Assembly: GCA_038025085.1 (NCBI GenBank)
Contig: CM076146.1
Span: forward strand, 14,501,001-14,565,000
Length of the DNA stretch: 64,000 nucleotides
DNA from: Tetragonia tetragonoides
Taxonomy: Eukaryota; Streptophyta; Magnoliopsida; Caryophyllales; Aizoaceae
Reading direction: 5' to 3'
Below are positions 26,384-37,389 of the stretch, in pieces (the stretch's first letter is position 1; each line of letters begins with the position of its first letter). A model generated the notes under the pieces. It was given only the letters and a program-made list of their open reading frames with translations, did not search any database and was not told the DNA's origin. A program made the position numbers and the translations under genes.

Positions 26384-29300
26384 ATGTCAATCTCTCTCTC
26401 TCCTCCCAGCCTTTCTCTCTCCACCTCTTCCTCTTCCCCTTCCCCTTCCCCTTCCCTTCCTCATGCCCCTCCCATGTCTCTCTCTCTCCTCCGTCGCCTA
26501 ACCCTAAACCCTCTCCACCACCATAACCACCACCACGTCCTCCGCCACAACAGCCGCCGAAATTTCTCTCTCCTCGCCGCGGTTCGCCAGCAGGAAAAGG
26601 AGACACCAATCTGGACACCATCTCCAATCCATTTCGTTAAACCAGCAGCTGAATCTTTATTCCATGTCTCAATTGACCTCACTTTCGCCCCTAAATTAAT
26701 CAAAGCTCACAGATACCCTGGTCAATATCTTCAACTTCGTGTTCCTTCTAACCCTAACGCTAAACCTGTCTTCCTTGCTATTGCTTCTCCTCCGTCTTAC
26801 GCCTCCGAAAATGGTGAGTTTGAGTTTCTTGTTAAAGCCGTCCCTGGTTCTACCGCTGAGCTGCTGTGTACACTTCAACGAGGGAATGTTGTTGAGTTGG
26901 GTCCGGTTATGGGGAGCGGGTTCGATATCGATCAGATTGAGAATTCTAGGGAGTTCCCGACTGTTCTCATCTTCGCCACCGGATCTGGAATTAGGTATTA
27001 TTATGTATTCATTATTATTGTTGTTGTTACTCGCTAGCTAGCTTAGTTGGTAAAGTCTACATTGGATCTGGTATTGTTATTATTATGGTATTGCTCGTTG
27101 GCTAGTTTAGCTCGTAAAGTCTTTATGCATCAGTTGCTTTTGTGTGTATTGTTGATTGATTTTGCATTTGTACACTGGATTTAGGTAGATGGCTTCTTAG
27201 ATTGCTTGATTGATTGACCTTGATTTGTTTTACGCTAGCTCTAGCTTAGATGGTAAAGTCTTTGGATATTTGAGGTGGTTATGGTGGGGCATTTGGGGTT
27301 TGTGCCTTTGTCAATGATATAACTTGCTTTTAGGTTTGTATTACTGTCTTTGTGTTGGGAAATTTTGGTATTTTGTAGCTGTAGGCCTGTAGTGTAGGTT
27401 CTTCTGTGCAAACAGGATGCAGGAGTGCAAAAAAAGAAAACTTGTATTAGGATATTTTGCTTTTCGTTTATTTTTAAAGTTAGCAATATTTTGCTTCCTG
27501 ATTGCCCTTTTAGTCTGAGTTATGTGGTGTTTACTTGGATGTAAAATGATATTAATAATGCGTTGAGCATTATCATTCAGCAAAATTAGCCCTACAAGCT
27601 CAGCCCAGGGCTGAAGATACTTTGTGTGTGAGTATATGCTGAAGATGCCTTGTTTCTTGTTCTATCCGTAGGTTCTTTATCATAGGTATCATGTGATGTC
27701 ATTCCAGGAGGTACATGCCACATAGTGCTTGGTAGACGATGGAGTGCTAGGAAATAAGTGCATGATAGTCAGATACTTCAGAACGCACACACTTAGAACT
27801 GAACAAGGAAAACATAACAAAAAGCAAAGTTTGGTTAGGAATACAAAGTAAGGTTAAGAGCCTAAATGCCAAGAAGTAAGGAGGATGGAAGCTGAGTTGG
27901 GTGGAGAATGGTTAATTAGAGGAAAGTGAAGAAAGACCATATCACCCTTTAGCTTTTAGACTGGTTTACCTCTTTGGAGACGTATTACTGCCATGTTAAT
28001 CTCCTATTAGGGTAGTGGCGTATTAGATATATGTTTAGAGGGTGCTCTCCTTCAAAAAATGGGACACTTTTTTAAGTGCTATTTTTCTCGAAAAAGGGTT
28101 TTTTCAACCACTTAACTATACTTGCATCAGTGATCAGCCACTGTATAAGGGACTGCACTTCCAAACAACACTGGATATGGGTGAACCCAAAGGAAACTGA
28201 GAAGATTTAGAGGTAGGTTGTGAATGGCTTGCTAGTACTTGATGGTTAACTGAAGATTTGTGTGGATAAGCCATATACAAGATCACGTATGGGTATCTGG
28301 GTGGATGATTTGGTTGATGAATGGCATGGTGTAGTGGTGTTTTCTAGGTTGGCTTGATGATTGGTTATTATCAGATCTCAGATATTAGAGAGGAGGATGG
28401 GCTCGACGATTGCATTTCAGACCAAGTATGGGTTGTATACTTGTATGAGTGGTTCAATCGGATATAGGATGGTTGGTTGGAGACTTGGAGTGATTAGTCA
28501 TGCCTTTTGGGCTTACACTGTTCCTGACACCTCTGTGGGACAGCGGAATCAAGACTCTGGGCATTTTATATGCACACATAGCTCTTACTTTGATATGTTA
28601 TTAGTCTATAGCAATGTTTCTACTCTCCGACGCGGATCAGATACGACACGGATCGGATCGGAGTGTCAGATCCTCAAGTAAAAAAATTAAAAGATACGGG
28701 GATCCTGCTACAAAGATACGGGGATACGGCAAAAAAAAAAAAAGAAGTCAAATTGTCCAAGTAAAGTTGTGAAAGAAAATAAAGATAAAAAATAAATAAA
28801 AAAGCAGTAAAGGAAAGATAGATTTCCCACTTGAAATAGAAAAGTTCAACCTCTTTAGTCAATAGTCAAATTGATAAAGGACAGCTGGGTTCCAAACACA
28901 GCCTTTTTTTTTAAAGAAAATAATAATAATGAATTGGAAAGTGGGCCACGAAAAGTGACAATGAAAGGAAACTGAATTTCGTCATTTCCTATCCCATCGT
29001 TTTCACAGTCACTCTCTCTCCCCTCTCTCTCTCCTCGCGTTCTCTATAAACCAGATCACCAGCGGCCGATGACCGGCCATTTCCGATCGGCGAGCTCACC
29101 ATTGGATTCGCCTCTCCTGTGCGACCAAAAGCCCTCTGATTTTGGCTTGTATCTTGTTGATTGAAGGCTTCGATTTGTAGATCTAGGAGATCCAATCAGA
29201 ATGCCATGAAATTGGCTGCTGCTCAAGGAAGAAGAAGATGTCCGAGGGTCGTATCCCTTCCACCAGTGTCGACGCGTATGCCGTGTCGGGATCGGCGTCG

Positions 29301-32300
29301 TATCGTGTTGACACGCGGCACGGCATCAAATAGGCGTGTCGGAGAAACATTGGTCTATAGTATATTCTAAAAGGAGCATGTTGAGTATATGAGGGATGTT
29401 TGAAGGTGAAGAAAGTATATGGAAACTTGAAGAAGTGCTAATTTATCACCCATAGCTTCGTGCCCTTGACATATATAGTCTTTATTGAGGGGAGAGGGGA
29501 ATAAGATGGTTGCAAGGAAGGTAAAGGCCATTCTTAATAGGCTGTGGATCTTTTCATTTTTTTATTTTTATTTTATTTTATCATTGTGTATAGGAGGCGC
29601 AAAAAAAAATCAGCTTTGTAGTTGTAATTACACACCCATTGATTAAATGCTTGAAAGTTCTATTATTTGGATTGAACCATAGGAGCAGAAGCTACCAAAA
29701 AAGACAATCCTTGTACTTCCGTACTTTGACTTTGTTGTTGAGGCAGAGTGTTGGAGTTGGGTTGGAGCTGTGATTGTGCAAGGAACACCATTTGCTTATA
29801 TCAGTAAAAAGTTTTGAGGCCAAGAGGAAGTACTCAACCATTCACCTTTGAGCTCAAATACGAGCCTACAGCAATCAGCACTGGACTCAAACAGAGCAAG
29901 TTCTGAAGCACGGCAATTTTTAGACTGATCAGTGATTAGTTACATTACATGATTAAGCCCTGAATTAGCAACTAAGCTGAGATCAGCACTGATCTGATGA
30001 GACTTCGCCAGTCTGCAGCTGATGGAGATATTTGGGGATCTGATGCTTCTGTAGCAACTGAGACCATTGGAGTGACTAATGGACGGAAGAATGTGATGTA
30101 CCTTGCTTCTGATTGGTCAAGAATGAGGCACAGCATTAGCAGTCTTTTGAAAGGCATGTCGAGTGGCTATTAGTATAGGCTGTAGGTTGGTTTTTCCATG
30201 TTTCCTGCATTGCTTTTTGTTCTACTCTTATTCTGATTATTTAGAAATTGTCCTTGGATGATTATCTGCCCAAGGAACTCAAACTTTTGATCACCTTACA
30301 GAAATTTCTTGTACTTCTCCAATATCTAGTGTATGACCAAAGCTGGAGAGTTTAGTGTGGGTTAGGCTTTCGTTCAGTGAGTTTCTAAATATGTCAAATG
30401 TGCTTAATTCTTCCCCCCTGCTAGGCTTAGGTGTCTTTCAGAGTCCTATCGAATGGAGTTGTATGTCAAATTTGCTTAATCCTCCCCCCTGCAAGGCTTA
30501 GGTGTCTTTCAGAGACACATTAAGTGGAGACATGGAGTTAAGTGAGGTTAGGCAAGAACTAGGTGTGTAAATCCTAATCTGTTCCTTGCATATCTTGTTC
30601 CCAACAAATACTCTTTTCTTCTACTTTTCTTAGTGCTTCAGACCTTCAAAATCTAAAAGAAATTTCTGAGCGAGTAGTCTAACTTGCATCACAATTCCTT
30701 ATAGTAGTATGGGTACAATTGCATAGATTTACTTTGTCATAGCCTTAGTCTCTTTGTTGATGTGTTATTTGGTCTCTATCCTTTTTTAGATAATGTAGTA
30801 TCAAAGAGCACATTAAGGAGGACAAGATATCCTCCAAGAATAAAACTCATTCCAGATTAGCCCAGTTATGTTGGACTGTAGTAATAGTATATCCTGTAAA
30901 AGCCTTGCTCTCTATCCTAGTTGACCAAGACAGATTAGAAAAATGGAGTTGTGTTTCTCAGCTAGCTTCTTTTATTCCTAACCTCTTCCCATTTTTAGTG
31001 CATTCTCTTCATATTCTAGGTAATGAATTTTTACTGCTTCGTGCTCTTTCTTGTCTTTGTATTAGGGAAAGGAATGAAATGTGTGAATATTTGAATGTTA
31101 ATTAAACTCTTTGGTATACCACTAGAAATTTTGACCTACTTGGCAGAGATGACTGATTTGTAACCATTGATGGGATGTATGTTGTGATTGATGAATTGTG
31201 ATGCTGGTACGTATTTATGGTAACATAGTGGGCATAGAGGATGTAGTGCGCAGCTTTAAAGTTGATTAGTATCAGGACATAGTGTGGAGCTGTATTCCAG
31301 AGGTCCCAGATTCGAGTCCCCTCAGGGCCCCTGGAGGTTTTCCTAATCGTTAACTTTAGGGACCATAGGATTAGTCAAGCAAAGCTTGGACACCCATGTT
31401 ATCTGAAAAAAAAAGGACATAGTGTGTAGCTATAAAATTGATGAGTCATCTGTAGAAGTACAGGGATTTGGGTTGAAAGAATTGAGGCTAAAGAGAAAAA
31501 CGTATTTCTTAGAATTGAACTGATTTTATCTTCTAACACATCTGATGTCAGTATAATGGTAAACTTCCACATTGTAATTAAAGATGTAGCCTACTCCTTG
31601 TTATGTTTCTAGGGATCTTTGTTCCTATTGGTGGATGAGTTGGGAGACACTTATTGACTAGGACCTGTTTAGCCAAAAGCTCAACAACAACAACGTCGAC
31701 GACAATAATTCAGCGTGATCTCTTTGTTTGTGAGTTTTTTTTAAAGAGGGGTAGGGAAGGGAATGGAGAGGAACCATTCCCCTCCACCAACCCAATTTTT
31801 GTTCCCCCTAAATTGGGGGGGAATGAGGGGGAGGGAATTGGCCAAACGAGTTAAAATATTTCCCCTCCCCTCGCTTCCCGTTCCTTGCCCCTGATTACCG
31901 TTCCTTCCCTTCCCCTCCTAAACTTCCAAACAGGCTCAAAGCTCTAACTAGGTCGCATAAATTGCTTTGGATATTTGCGTTATACTAAGATATTTGATTT
32001 CAGGTATATAATTTTGTTTTTTTTTTAGGTTTGGTTTCCACATATATGCTAAACTTGTGTTGCTTTGGTTGAGTCACTCTGCACAATTGCTGTTTGTTCA
32101 GTACGACAGTATGTCTTCAATCTTCCTTTTGGGGGTGCTGTGATTACAAATCTGCGGGCTTTATAGTTACATTTGTCTTTTTTATTCTCCTCGTCAAATA
32201 CTGTTTACTCCTGAATTGCACCTTATTTCATTCCTTGAGGAAGAGATTGTTGTATTTGCCTTATAACTTACAACTTTCTCTTGGTGGAGTGCAGTCCGAT

Positions 32301-35208
32301 CAGATCCCTTATCGAGACTGGTTTCCATGCAAGAAAGAGGTCAGATGTGAGACTTTATTACGGAGCTAGAAATTTACAAAGAATGGCATATCAGGTAATC
32401 ACTGAGTTACTTTGATTCGATTGAGAAATTAGACTAACTGGAGCAACTATCTGTCCATTTAATGCTAAATCTAATGCTCATGCCTTATCCTTGCTACAGG
32501 ATAGGTTTGAAGATTGGGAATCTTCTGGTGTCAAGGTTATTCCAGTATTATCACAACCAGAGCAGGGATGGACAGGTGAAACTGGCTATGTGCAGGTAAT
32601 GTCAGATACAAGTTTATCAGTAATATGCCTTTGCCTAATGTCTGATTATCGTTTTGATGTGTGTATTTGCCTTTTGAACAGGCTGCTTTTTCTAAAGCTA
32701 AAAATATTTTGAAGCCCCAGTCTACCGGTGCTATACTTTGTGGGCAGAAACAGATGGCTGAGGTTGACATTCTTATTTGTTCGACTTTAATTCCATAGCT
32801 CATAGCATGCATTACTTGTGATGTCTCCTCAGCATTTTACTTCAAGCGAGAACATATCATGTGTGTGTGACTGATAAAATCATTGAATAAGGATCCAGGG
32901 CACATAGAAAGATAGCAGAACTGATTCTAGAAGTTCTTTGATTTGGCTTATAAATATAAACAATATTGCTTATTGAAAGAAGGGAACCCGCGATTGGGGT
33001 ACTTTCAAAGCTTTTTGTTCATCCCTCTTTGGGTCTATTTGCTTCCTCTCTAGAGCAAGCCAAAGATCCCCTGTAAGATGCGAAGGAACCACAAAATCTT
33101 CCACCCTAGTTCTAGCAAAATCTTTCTTATATATGCCCATAAATGCATGTTCTGCTGTAGGTAGCTGTTGCATACTCATCTTGTCTTTGATTTATTCCCA
33201 TGTTCTAGAGATTCTTTGAATGAATTCATTGTGCTCGCGGTAAACGAGTTAGCTAGTCACCAGGTATCAACTTGTTTATGGTCTGGTGTTAGCATGGTTC
33301 GAAATCGCGGTATCGGTCGCGATCGTGGAAACGGTCCCGACATCGCTGTAGCGGACTGATATCGGCGATGCGTATCAAGTCGCCCCTGTCGCGGCATATA
33401 TTTTTGTATCAACTATATCTCCCGGATCGGCCATTTATCGGTCGTATCGGTCATATATTGGCCATGTATCGGCTGTATCGGTCATGTAGTGACTGTGTAT
33501 CGGCCTATCGGTTGCGTATCGGTCAAGTATCGGCTAAATAATAAACAACGTTACGTAGCGGGATATCGCGTATCGGCGACCTCAAAAACCGATACGATAC
33601 GGCCGATACGATACGTCGCGGCCGATATTTAATACCATGGGTGTTAGAGTTGAATCTTCAACTTGTGCCATTTACTTCATTTTGAATCTTTCCCTTTCGT
33701 ACTTTTTCGCTTTCACCTTTATTATTAGTTTCCTTGGGTAAAGATCTGTGGGTTTGGGGTTGCATATCTAGTGTGTGCTCCATAAAAGCAATTAAGTTTG
33801 ATTTCCTTTTTTTTGTGTGTTGGGGGGGGGGGGGGAGGAGTTGCTTTGTGGGTTTAAACTTCAATCCCAGCCCCCCGTTCTACCTCTTAAGATGCTCAAA
33901 TAAAAACTATTCATATTAGGACAACAGGATTGTTCACAACTGGTTGCAATTGCACTGACATGAATTTGCCCGGCAAGATTTGTTAAATCATCCTATCTCA
34001 ATGACTTTATTGGGTTGACCATTTAATGATTCTAGCCTAGGGTTGAATCAGCAGAGATGAACTTATGTACGCCTTGACTGTAATAGTTGCTGGGAGAAAT
34101 TGTATTTTGCTGTTTGAGGGGGAAAAAAATCATAGAGCTGGGTATGTCTGTGGTATCTCTAGACAATGTGTCACCTCTTGGAACTTCACAATCCTCCAGA
34201 AATTCCCAAACTACTGTTCACAATTTCAAATGGGTGCACCAAGCCACATCACTAGTAGTGGTTTGCAGCCTTTTTGCCCATGATTACTATAAAGCCACTG
34301 TTGGAGTCGGCAGCTTTTGTTATACCGAGATACGAGTCATCAACTGAGCTAGCAGCCCCTGAATCCTAAGGCAATCTTCGAAAGGAAAAAGGGGGAAAAC
34401 AAGGATATCAAATCTAAAATCAATTATAACAGAAAATTTTGGAGAGTGAAGGGAAGAAAAACTGGAGAAAAATGTATGCTGTGCTGGCATGATTTGCAGC
34501 TTGTGATGTATCAAACTCTAGCCGGAAATTGCATGGGAGATAAAGCAAAATATGAGCAAGATGGAGAAGATACTGCAACTATGAAAGACACAATGAGGTT
34601 TTCCCCATCGCTCCGGCAGCTTAACTCGTCCTTCTTTGCTGCTCTCTGATCAATATGGACGGAAAATTTAGAAATTAGTAAAATTTTAAAGTGTTTGGTT
34701 TGCATATTTGGCTGCTCATTGATGATGTTGGGATAGTGAAGTAAAGAGGGGTGGGGGTGGGGGAGAGCATGAGTCCAAGAGATGCAATTTCATAAGTTTA
34801 GATTGCCTAAACATTCTCGAGCTTTATAACAGCTCTTAAACACGGGGAAGCTATACATTTTGCCTAATATTCTGTAACTTTCCAATCTTGTGCCAACTTG
34901 AATACTTGTTTATAACCATGCATGTAGCACATGCATATCCTTCTGTTTGTTGTGTGAAACTTTGTAAAACCCTTGCAGTGTTGGATATTCATGTGTCAAT
35001 TTACAAGGTTCAATAATTATATGAACCTTAAGGATTTGGCATTAGCTGAAAACTTCTGGCGCATAACTAGTTTGGCCTCAGAAGATCACATTGAAGGAGT
35101 TTCCATGGATCCAATCAGTGCTAATTATGGTTATCCTCCTTGCAGGAAATTACCTCCATATTGACAAGCAATGGGGTTTCAAGTGACAAGATACTGAAGA
35201 ACTTCTAA
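26384..35208 (+). CDS. PKIWI502: FAD/NAD(P)-binding oxidoreductase, fruit protein PKIWI502-like, probably plastid
   Basis: Five exons join in frame to 316 residues: 26384-26994, 32295-32394, 32500-32595, 32682-32762, 35146-35208. The N-terminus is Ser/Pro- and His/Arg-rich, consistent with a plastid transit peptide. Then comes a ferredoxin-NADP reductase-like fold: flavin-side motif YPGQYLQLRVP (about residue 112), GPVMGSGFD, nucleotide-binding FATGSGISPIRSLI across the exon 1-2 joint, LYYGARN, CGQKQM and a C-terminal ILKNF with terminal Phe. The enzyme's substrate is not known to me. The start may instead be Met 31 (ATG 26474). Intron 1 is 5.3 kb and intron 4 is 2.4 kb; both contain mobile elements, while exons are intact. 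The last exon codes only 20 residues. Confidence 0.92.
28604..28611. repeat. 8-bp target duplication GTCTATAG
   Basis: GTCTATAG flanks the element at 28612-29352 on both sides (second copy 29353-29360), as expected for a hAT-type insertion. Confidence 0.8.
28612..29352. mobile_element. hAT-like non-autonomous element in PKIWI502 intron 1, 741 bp
   Basis: The ends are inverted: CAATGTTTCT...CTCCGACGCG on the left, and CAATGTTTCTCCGACACG as the reverse complement of the right. The 8-bp duplication GTCTATAG flanks it. The subterminal parts carry many GATACG/CGGATC-type motifs. The middle (about 28980-29250) is different in style: a CT-rich tract, CTCTATAAACC and a GC-rich stretch that looks like the promoter and 5' UTR of a host gene. 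It may have been captured. No transposase frame is visible. Confidence 0.75.
29690..29870 (+). pseudogene. Fragment of a gypsy-type RNase H domain
   Basis: One plus-strand frame reads VLPYFDFVVEAE, then WVGAVIVQGTPFAYISKKF and a stop, which matches the gypsy pol segment with the pattern LPDF..FVVETDA...GIGAVL.Q.G.PIAYISK.F. The first catalytic Asp (TDA) is lost. It lies in PKIWI502 intron 1 and has no LTR that I can see nearby. Confidence 0.5.
30391..30534. repeat. 72-bp tandem duplication in PKIWI502 intron 1
   Basis: ATGTCAAATGTGCTTAATTC with CCCCCCTGCTAGGCTTAGG (from 30391) is repeated with changes from 30463 (ATGTCAAATTTGCTTAATCC with CCCCCCTGCAAGGCTTAGG). Two copies are seen. Confidence 0.75.
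31292..31414 (+). mobile_element. 5'-truncated tRNA-derived SINE
   Basis: The segment carries a pol III B box (GATTCGAGTCC, about 31309-31319), a short body and a poly(A) end at about 31406-31414. It is flanked by a 17-bp direct repeat, GGACATAGTGTGGAGCT at 31275-31291 and GGACATAGTGTGTAGCT at 31415-31431, which is the target duplication. Only about 17 bases lie before the B box, so the A box is missing. Confidence 0.75.
31735..31935. mobile_element. Purine/pyrimidine foldback, MITE-like
   Basis: GGGGTAGGGAAGGGAATGG on the left and CCGTTCCTTCCCTTCCCCTCC on the right form inverted arms around a centre with its own GGGGGGGAATGAGGGGGAGG. The right end, read in reverse, starts GAGCCTGTTTGGAAG, a common MITE end; the left counterpart is not clear. 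It lies in PKIWI502 intron 1. Confidence 0.4.
33293..33639. mobile_element. CGATACG-rich hAT-like MITE in PKIWI502 intron 4, 347 bp
   Basis: The ends are CATGGTTCGAAATCGCGG and, as reverse complement of the right, CATGGTATTAAATATCGG. The 8-bp direct repeat GGTGTTAG flanks it (33285-33292 and 33640-33647). The inside is nearly all variants of TATCGG/CCGATA in both directions. A related, more decayed copy in the opposite orientation lies at 37144-37389. Confidence 0.75.
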
Positions 35209-36030
35209 TATTTACAAGTTGAGTTGTATTATTATTTCGCAGAGCAATTTTGTACCAATTCATTTGTTCCAGAATGCGAGCGTAATTGCCTCAGCATGGA
35301 ATGGCATTATTAAATTGAATTTCTAGTTAAGTTCTGGGCAAATCCCGGCAGTATAAAATAGCAACGTTGTGCCAAATTGTAGGATGTCTTTCTTCTTGTA
35401 TAAGGCCAGTTGCACATGTCTGTACCACCATCACCATGGTTGTAGTTTTCAAATCAGTTTACTCGATTTTTGTTGACACATCGGCACCACAATCTCATAT
35501 ACGATATCATCTGCTACTTCACCCGTGTATCAACTTCACTATAAAACATTCGATGAAAGAGTTATAATTTCTAAACCAAACGAGATTCATCCTTTTTGTA
35601 GGGGTTGGTTTTAGTATGCTGTCTGTTTTGGACTTGAAGACGAGGAACAAGATGATCCAATTTGTTCATGGTGGTTATTGTTTCTTCGTTTCTTCATCAG
35701 CCTGTTGGTGAATGGACATTTAAGATATGATATTTTTCTGAAGTAAATAAATGAACTGACCAAACAAAATCAATCTGAAATCAAAATTTTCATTTAAAAG
35801 CTAAGAAAAGTCGAGGGTCAGAAATTGGCGAAGAAAAGTGAAAACCCTTTGTGCATTGATATAGACTGATTGCTATTAGCAGAAAGAAGCTATGTGAGTA
35901 AATTAACAGTATCTGACAATAAAACTTGCAAGTTATAACGCACCATACAAAGCATAAATGAATTTGTGTCTATAAGTACGGGTAATTTCTGAGAACCCCC
36001 AGCGACAAATAAGGAGTAATGCGAAAAGAG
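35209..36030. other. Convergent intergenic region with both 3' UTRs
   Basis: The plus-strand gene ends at 35208 and the minus-strand gene ends at 36031. No further gene or mobile element is recognised. The 3' UTR borders are not evident. Confidence 0.5.
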
Positions 36031-36642
36031 TCAGTGATGCCTGTTGTGCTTCGAACGGCTTTTCCTCCTATCATCACCATCCTCCCCTGAATAGTCTGAA
36101 GAATCAGCATCTGACCTCTTGTGGCGCTTGTGGCGTCTCTTATGAGATCTCCTAACAGCAGCATCCTCATCACCAGAGGACTCACTAGAGCTAGAATTCT
36201 CAGATCTTGAACCACGATGAGAGTGCCTCTTATGAGCCCGCCGCCTCGTCCGCCTATCTTCTTCAGAGCTGCTATCATAGTCGTCACTACTATCGTCCAA
36301 GTCAGAGGAGTGTTTCCTTAACTTGCGCCTGGATTTCTTTTCTCTCCTCTCATCACTCGAGTCAGAATGAGAGTGCTTACTGTGCTTCTTATGGGATCGT
36401 TTTCTAGACTTTCTATGCCCTTGACTGCTGTCAGATTCACTCTCAGATTCAGCATCTGATACTGCTCTCTTTTTATGCTTTTTTGCTGCCTTTGCCTTCC
36501 TTGCTCTGGCTTCAGCATCTTCTTTTGCTTTTATAGCAGCTTCTAACTTCTGCTGCCACTTCAATGGGGCTTCTTTTCTCTCCAAGACTCGCTGCTTCTT
36601 TTCCTCAATCATTTGAATGAACTTCTTGGGATCCATTTGCAT
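36031..36642 (-). CDS. Lys/Arg/Ser-rich nuclear protein, function unknown
   Basis: This is a single-exon coding frame of 203 residues; the alternative start two codons later (ATG 36636, MDPKKF) has a better context. Residues 3-55 form a charged helix (KKFIQMIEEKKQRVLERKEAP and on), likely a coiled coil. The rest is low-complexity: repeated KKHKKR, RSHKKH and HKRRHKRHKRS basic blocks mixed with acidic Ser clusters (SESESDSS, DSSEED). This composition is seen in RS-like and nuclear-speckle proteins, and the basic blocks would act as nuclear targeting signals. No RNA-recognition motif is present. I cannot name the exact family. The 5' UTR is split by an intron of about 1.8 kb. Confidence 0.8.
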   Translation of the reverse strand: MQMDPKKFIQMIEEKKQRVLERKEAPLKWQQKLEAAIKAKEDAEARARKAKAAKKHKKRAVSDAESESESDSSQGHRKSRKRSHKKHSKHSHSDSSDERREKKSRRKLRKHSSDLDDSSDDYDSSSEEDRRTRRRAHKRHSHRGSRSENSSSSESSGDEDAAVRRSHKRRHKRHKRSDADSSDYSGEDGDDRRKSRSKHNRHH

Positions 36643-36835
36643 ACAAAAACCAGCTCAAAAACTGCATTTTGGTATGAAGATGCAGGATGTACATCTCATA
36701 AAGAGAAAAAACCATGTTAGTTCTTCCCTCAACTGATATTCCAAACAAACAAAAGATTAATCGAGGCACTGCACAACAGACACAAAGAAATAAGTAATAA
36801 CACCATGCAAAATTATGGAGCATAATATTACACCA

Positions 36836-36960
36836 GTTTTTTTTTTTTTTGAACGGCGAATAAAATTTATTAGGCAACTCATTGCCAAGAAACAACAAAC
36901 AAAGGTTCTAGAGCCCTTAGAGGCTTAGAGCCCTCCATCCTACTATCCATGCTATACAGA
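36836..36960 (-). mobile_element. Possible LINE/SINE 3' tail
   Basis: Read on the minus strand, GCAATGAGTTGCCTAATAAA and TTTATTCGCCGTTC run into a poly(A) of about 13 bases. An AATAAATTTTATTCGCCGTTC-like tail before poly(A) is common for plant non-LTR elements. The 5' end and a target duplication are not defined. A similar phrase (GAGGCTAGAGCCCTCTACTCC) recurs near 41704-41724. Confidence 0.4.
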
Positions 36961-37143
36961 CACAACCAAGAGGAACATTACTAGCTAAAACAATGAATAC
37001 AGAGCACCGGTTGAGGTCAAATACTTAAATTCTCATTAAATAAAACTGATGTCACTCAAATTTCATACCATTTTGCATAACCGGCTTACTCATACACTCC
37101 AATATCAATGGTTTGTTTCATCACATCACACTTTTGAACTACT

Positions 37144-37389
37144 CAGGGTATCAAATATGAGCCAATACGCGATATATTGATTGGTACATATCGGTTTTTG
37201 AGGTTTCCAATACGCAATATCCCAGTACATTAGGGTGTTCGATATGGCTGATAGACAATCAAGTATCAACACTGAAATTCACATCATGAAGGACGCAACC
37301 CGATACGAGACACCCACCTGTATCAGTCAGCATCAGCAATGCCGCAACCTTTACCCCATTCGTGACTGATATCGCTATTTCAAACCCTA
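37144..37389. mobile_element. Decayed copy of the CGATACG-rich hAT-like MITE, 246 bp
   Basis: It starts CAGGGTATCAAATATGAGCC and ends GATATCGCTATTTCAAACCC, matching the element at 33293-33639 in reverse orientation, including the inner phrase TATCGGTTTTTGAGGTTTCC. The flanks GAACTACT (37136-37143) and AAGCTACT (37390-37397) fit a decayed 8-bp duplication. Confidence 0.6.

Noticed and set aside
31305..31320. A tRNA gene
   Set aside because: Only a B box is present; there is no A box or cloverleaf, and the segment has SINE features.
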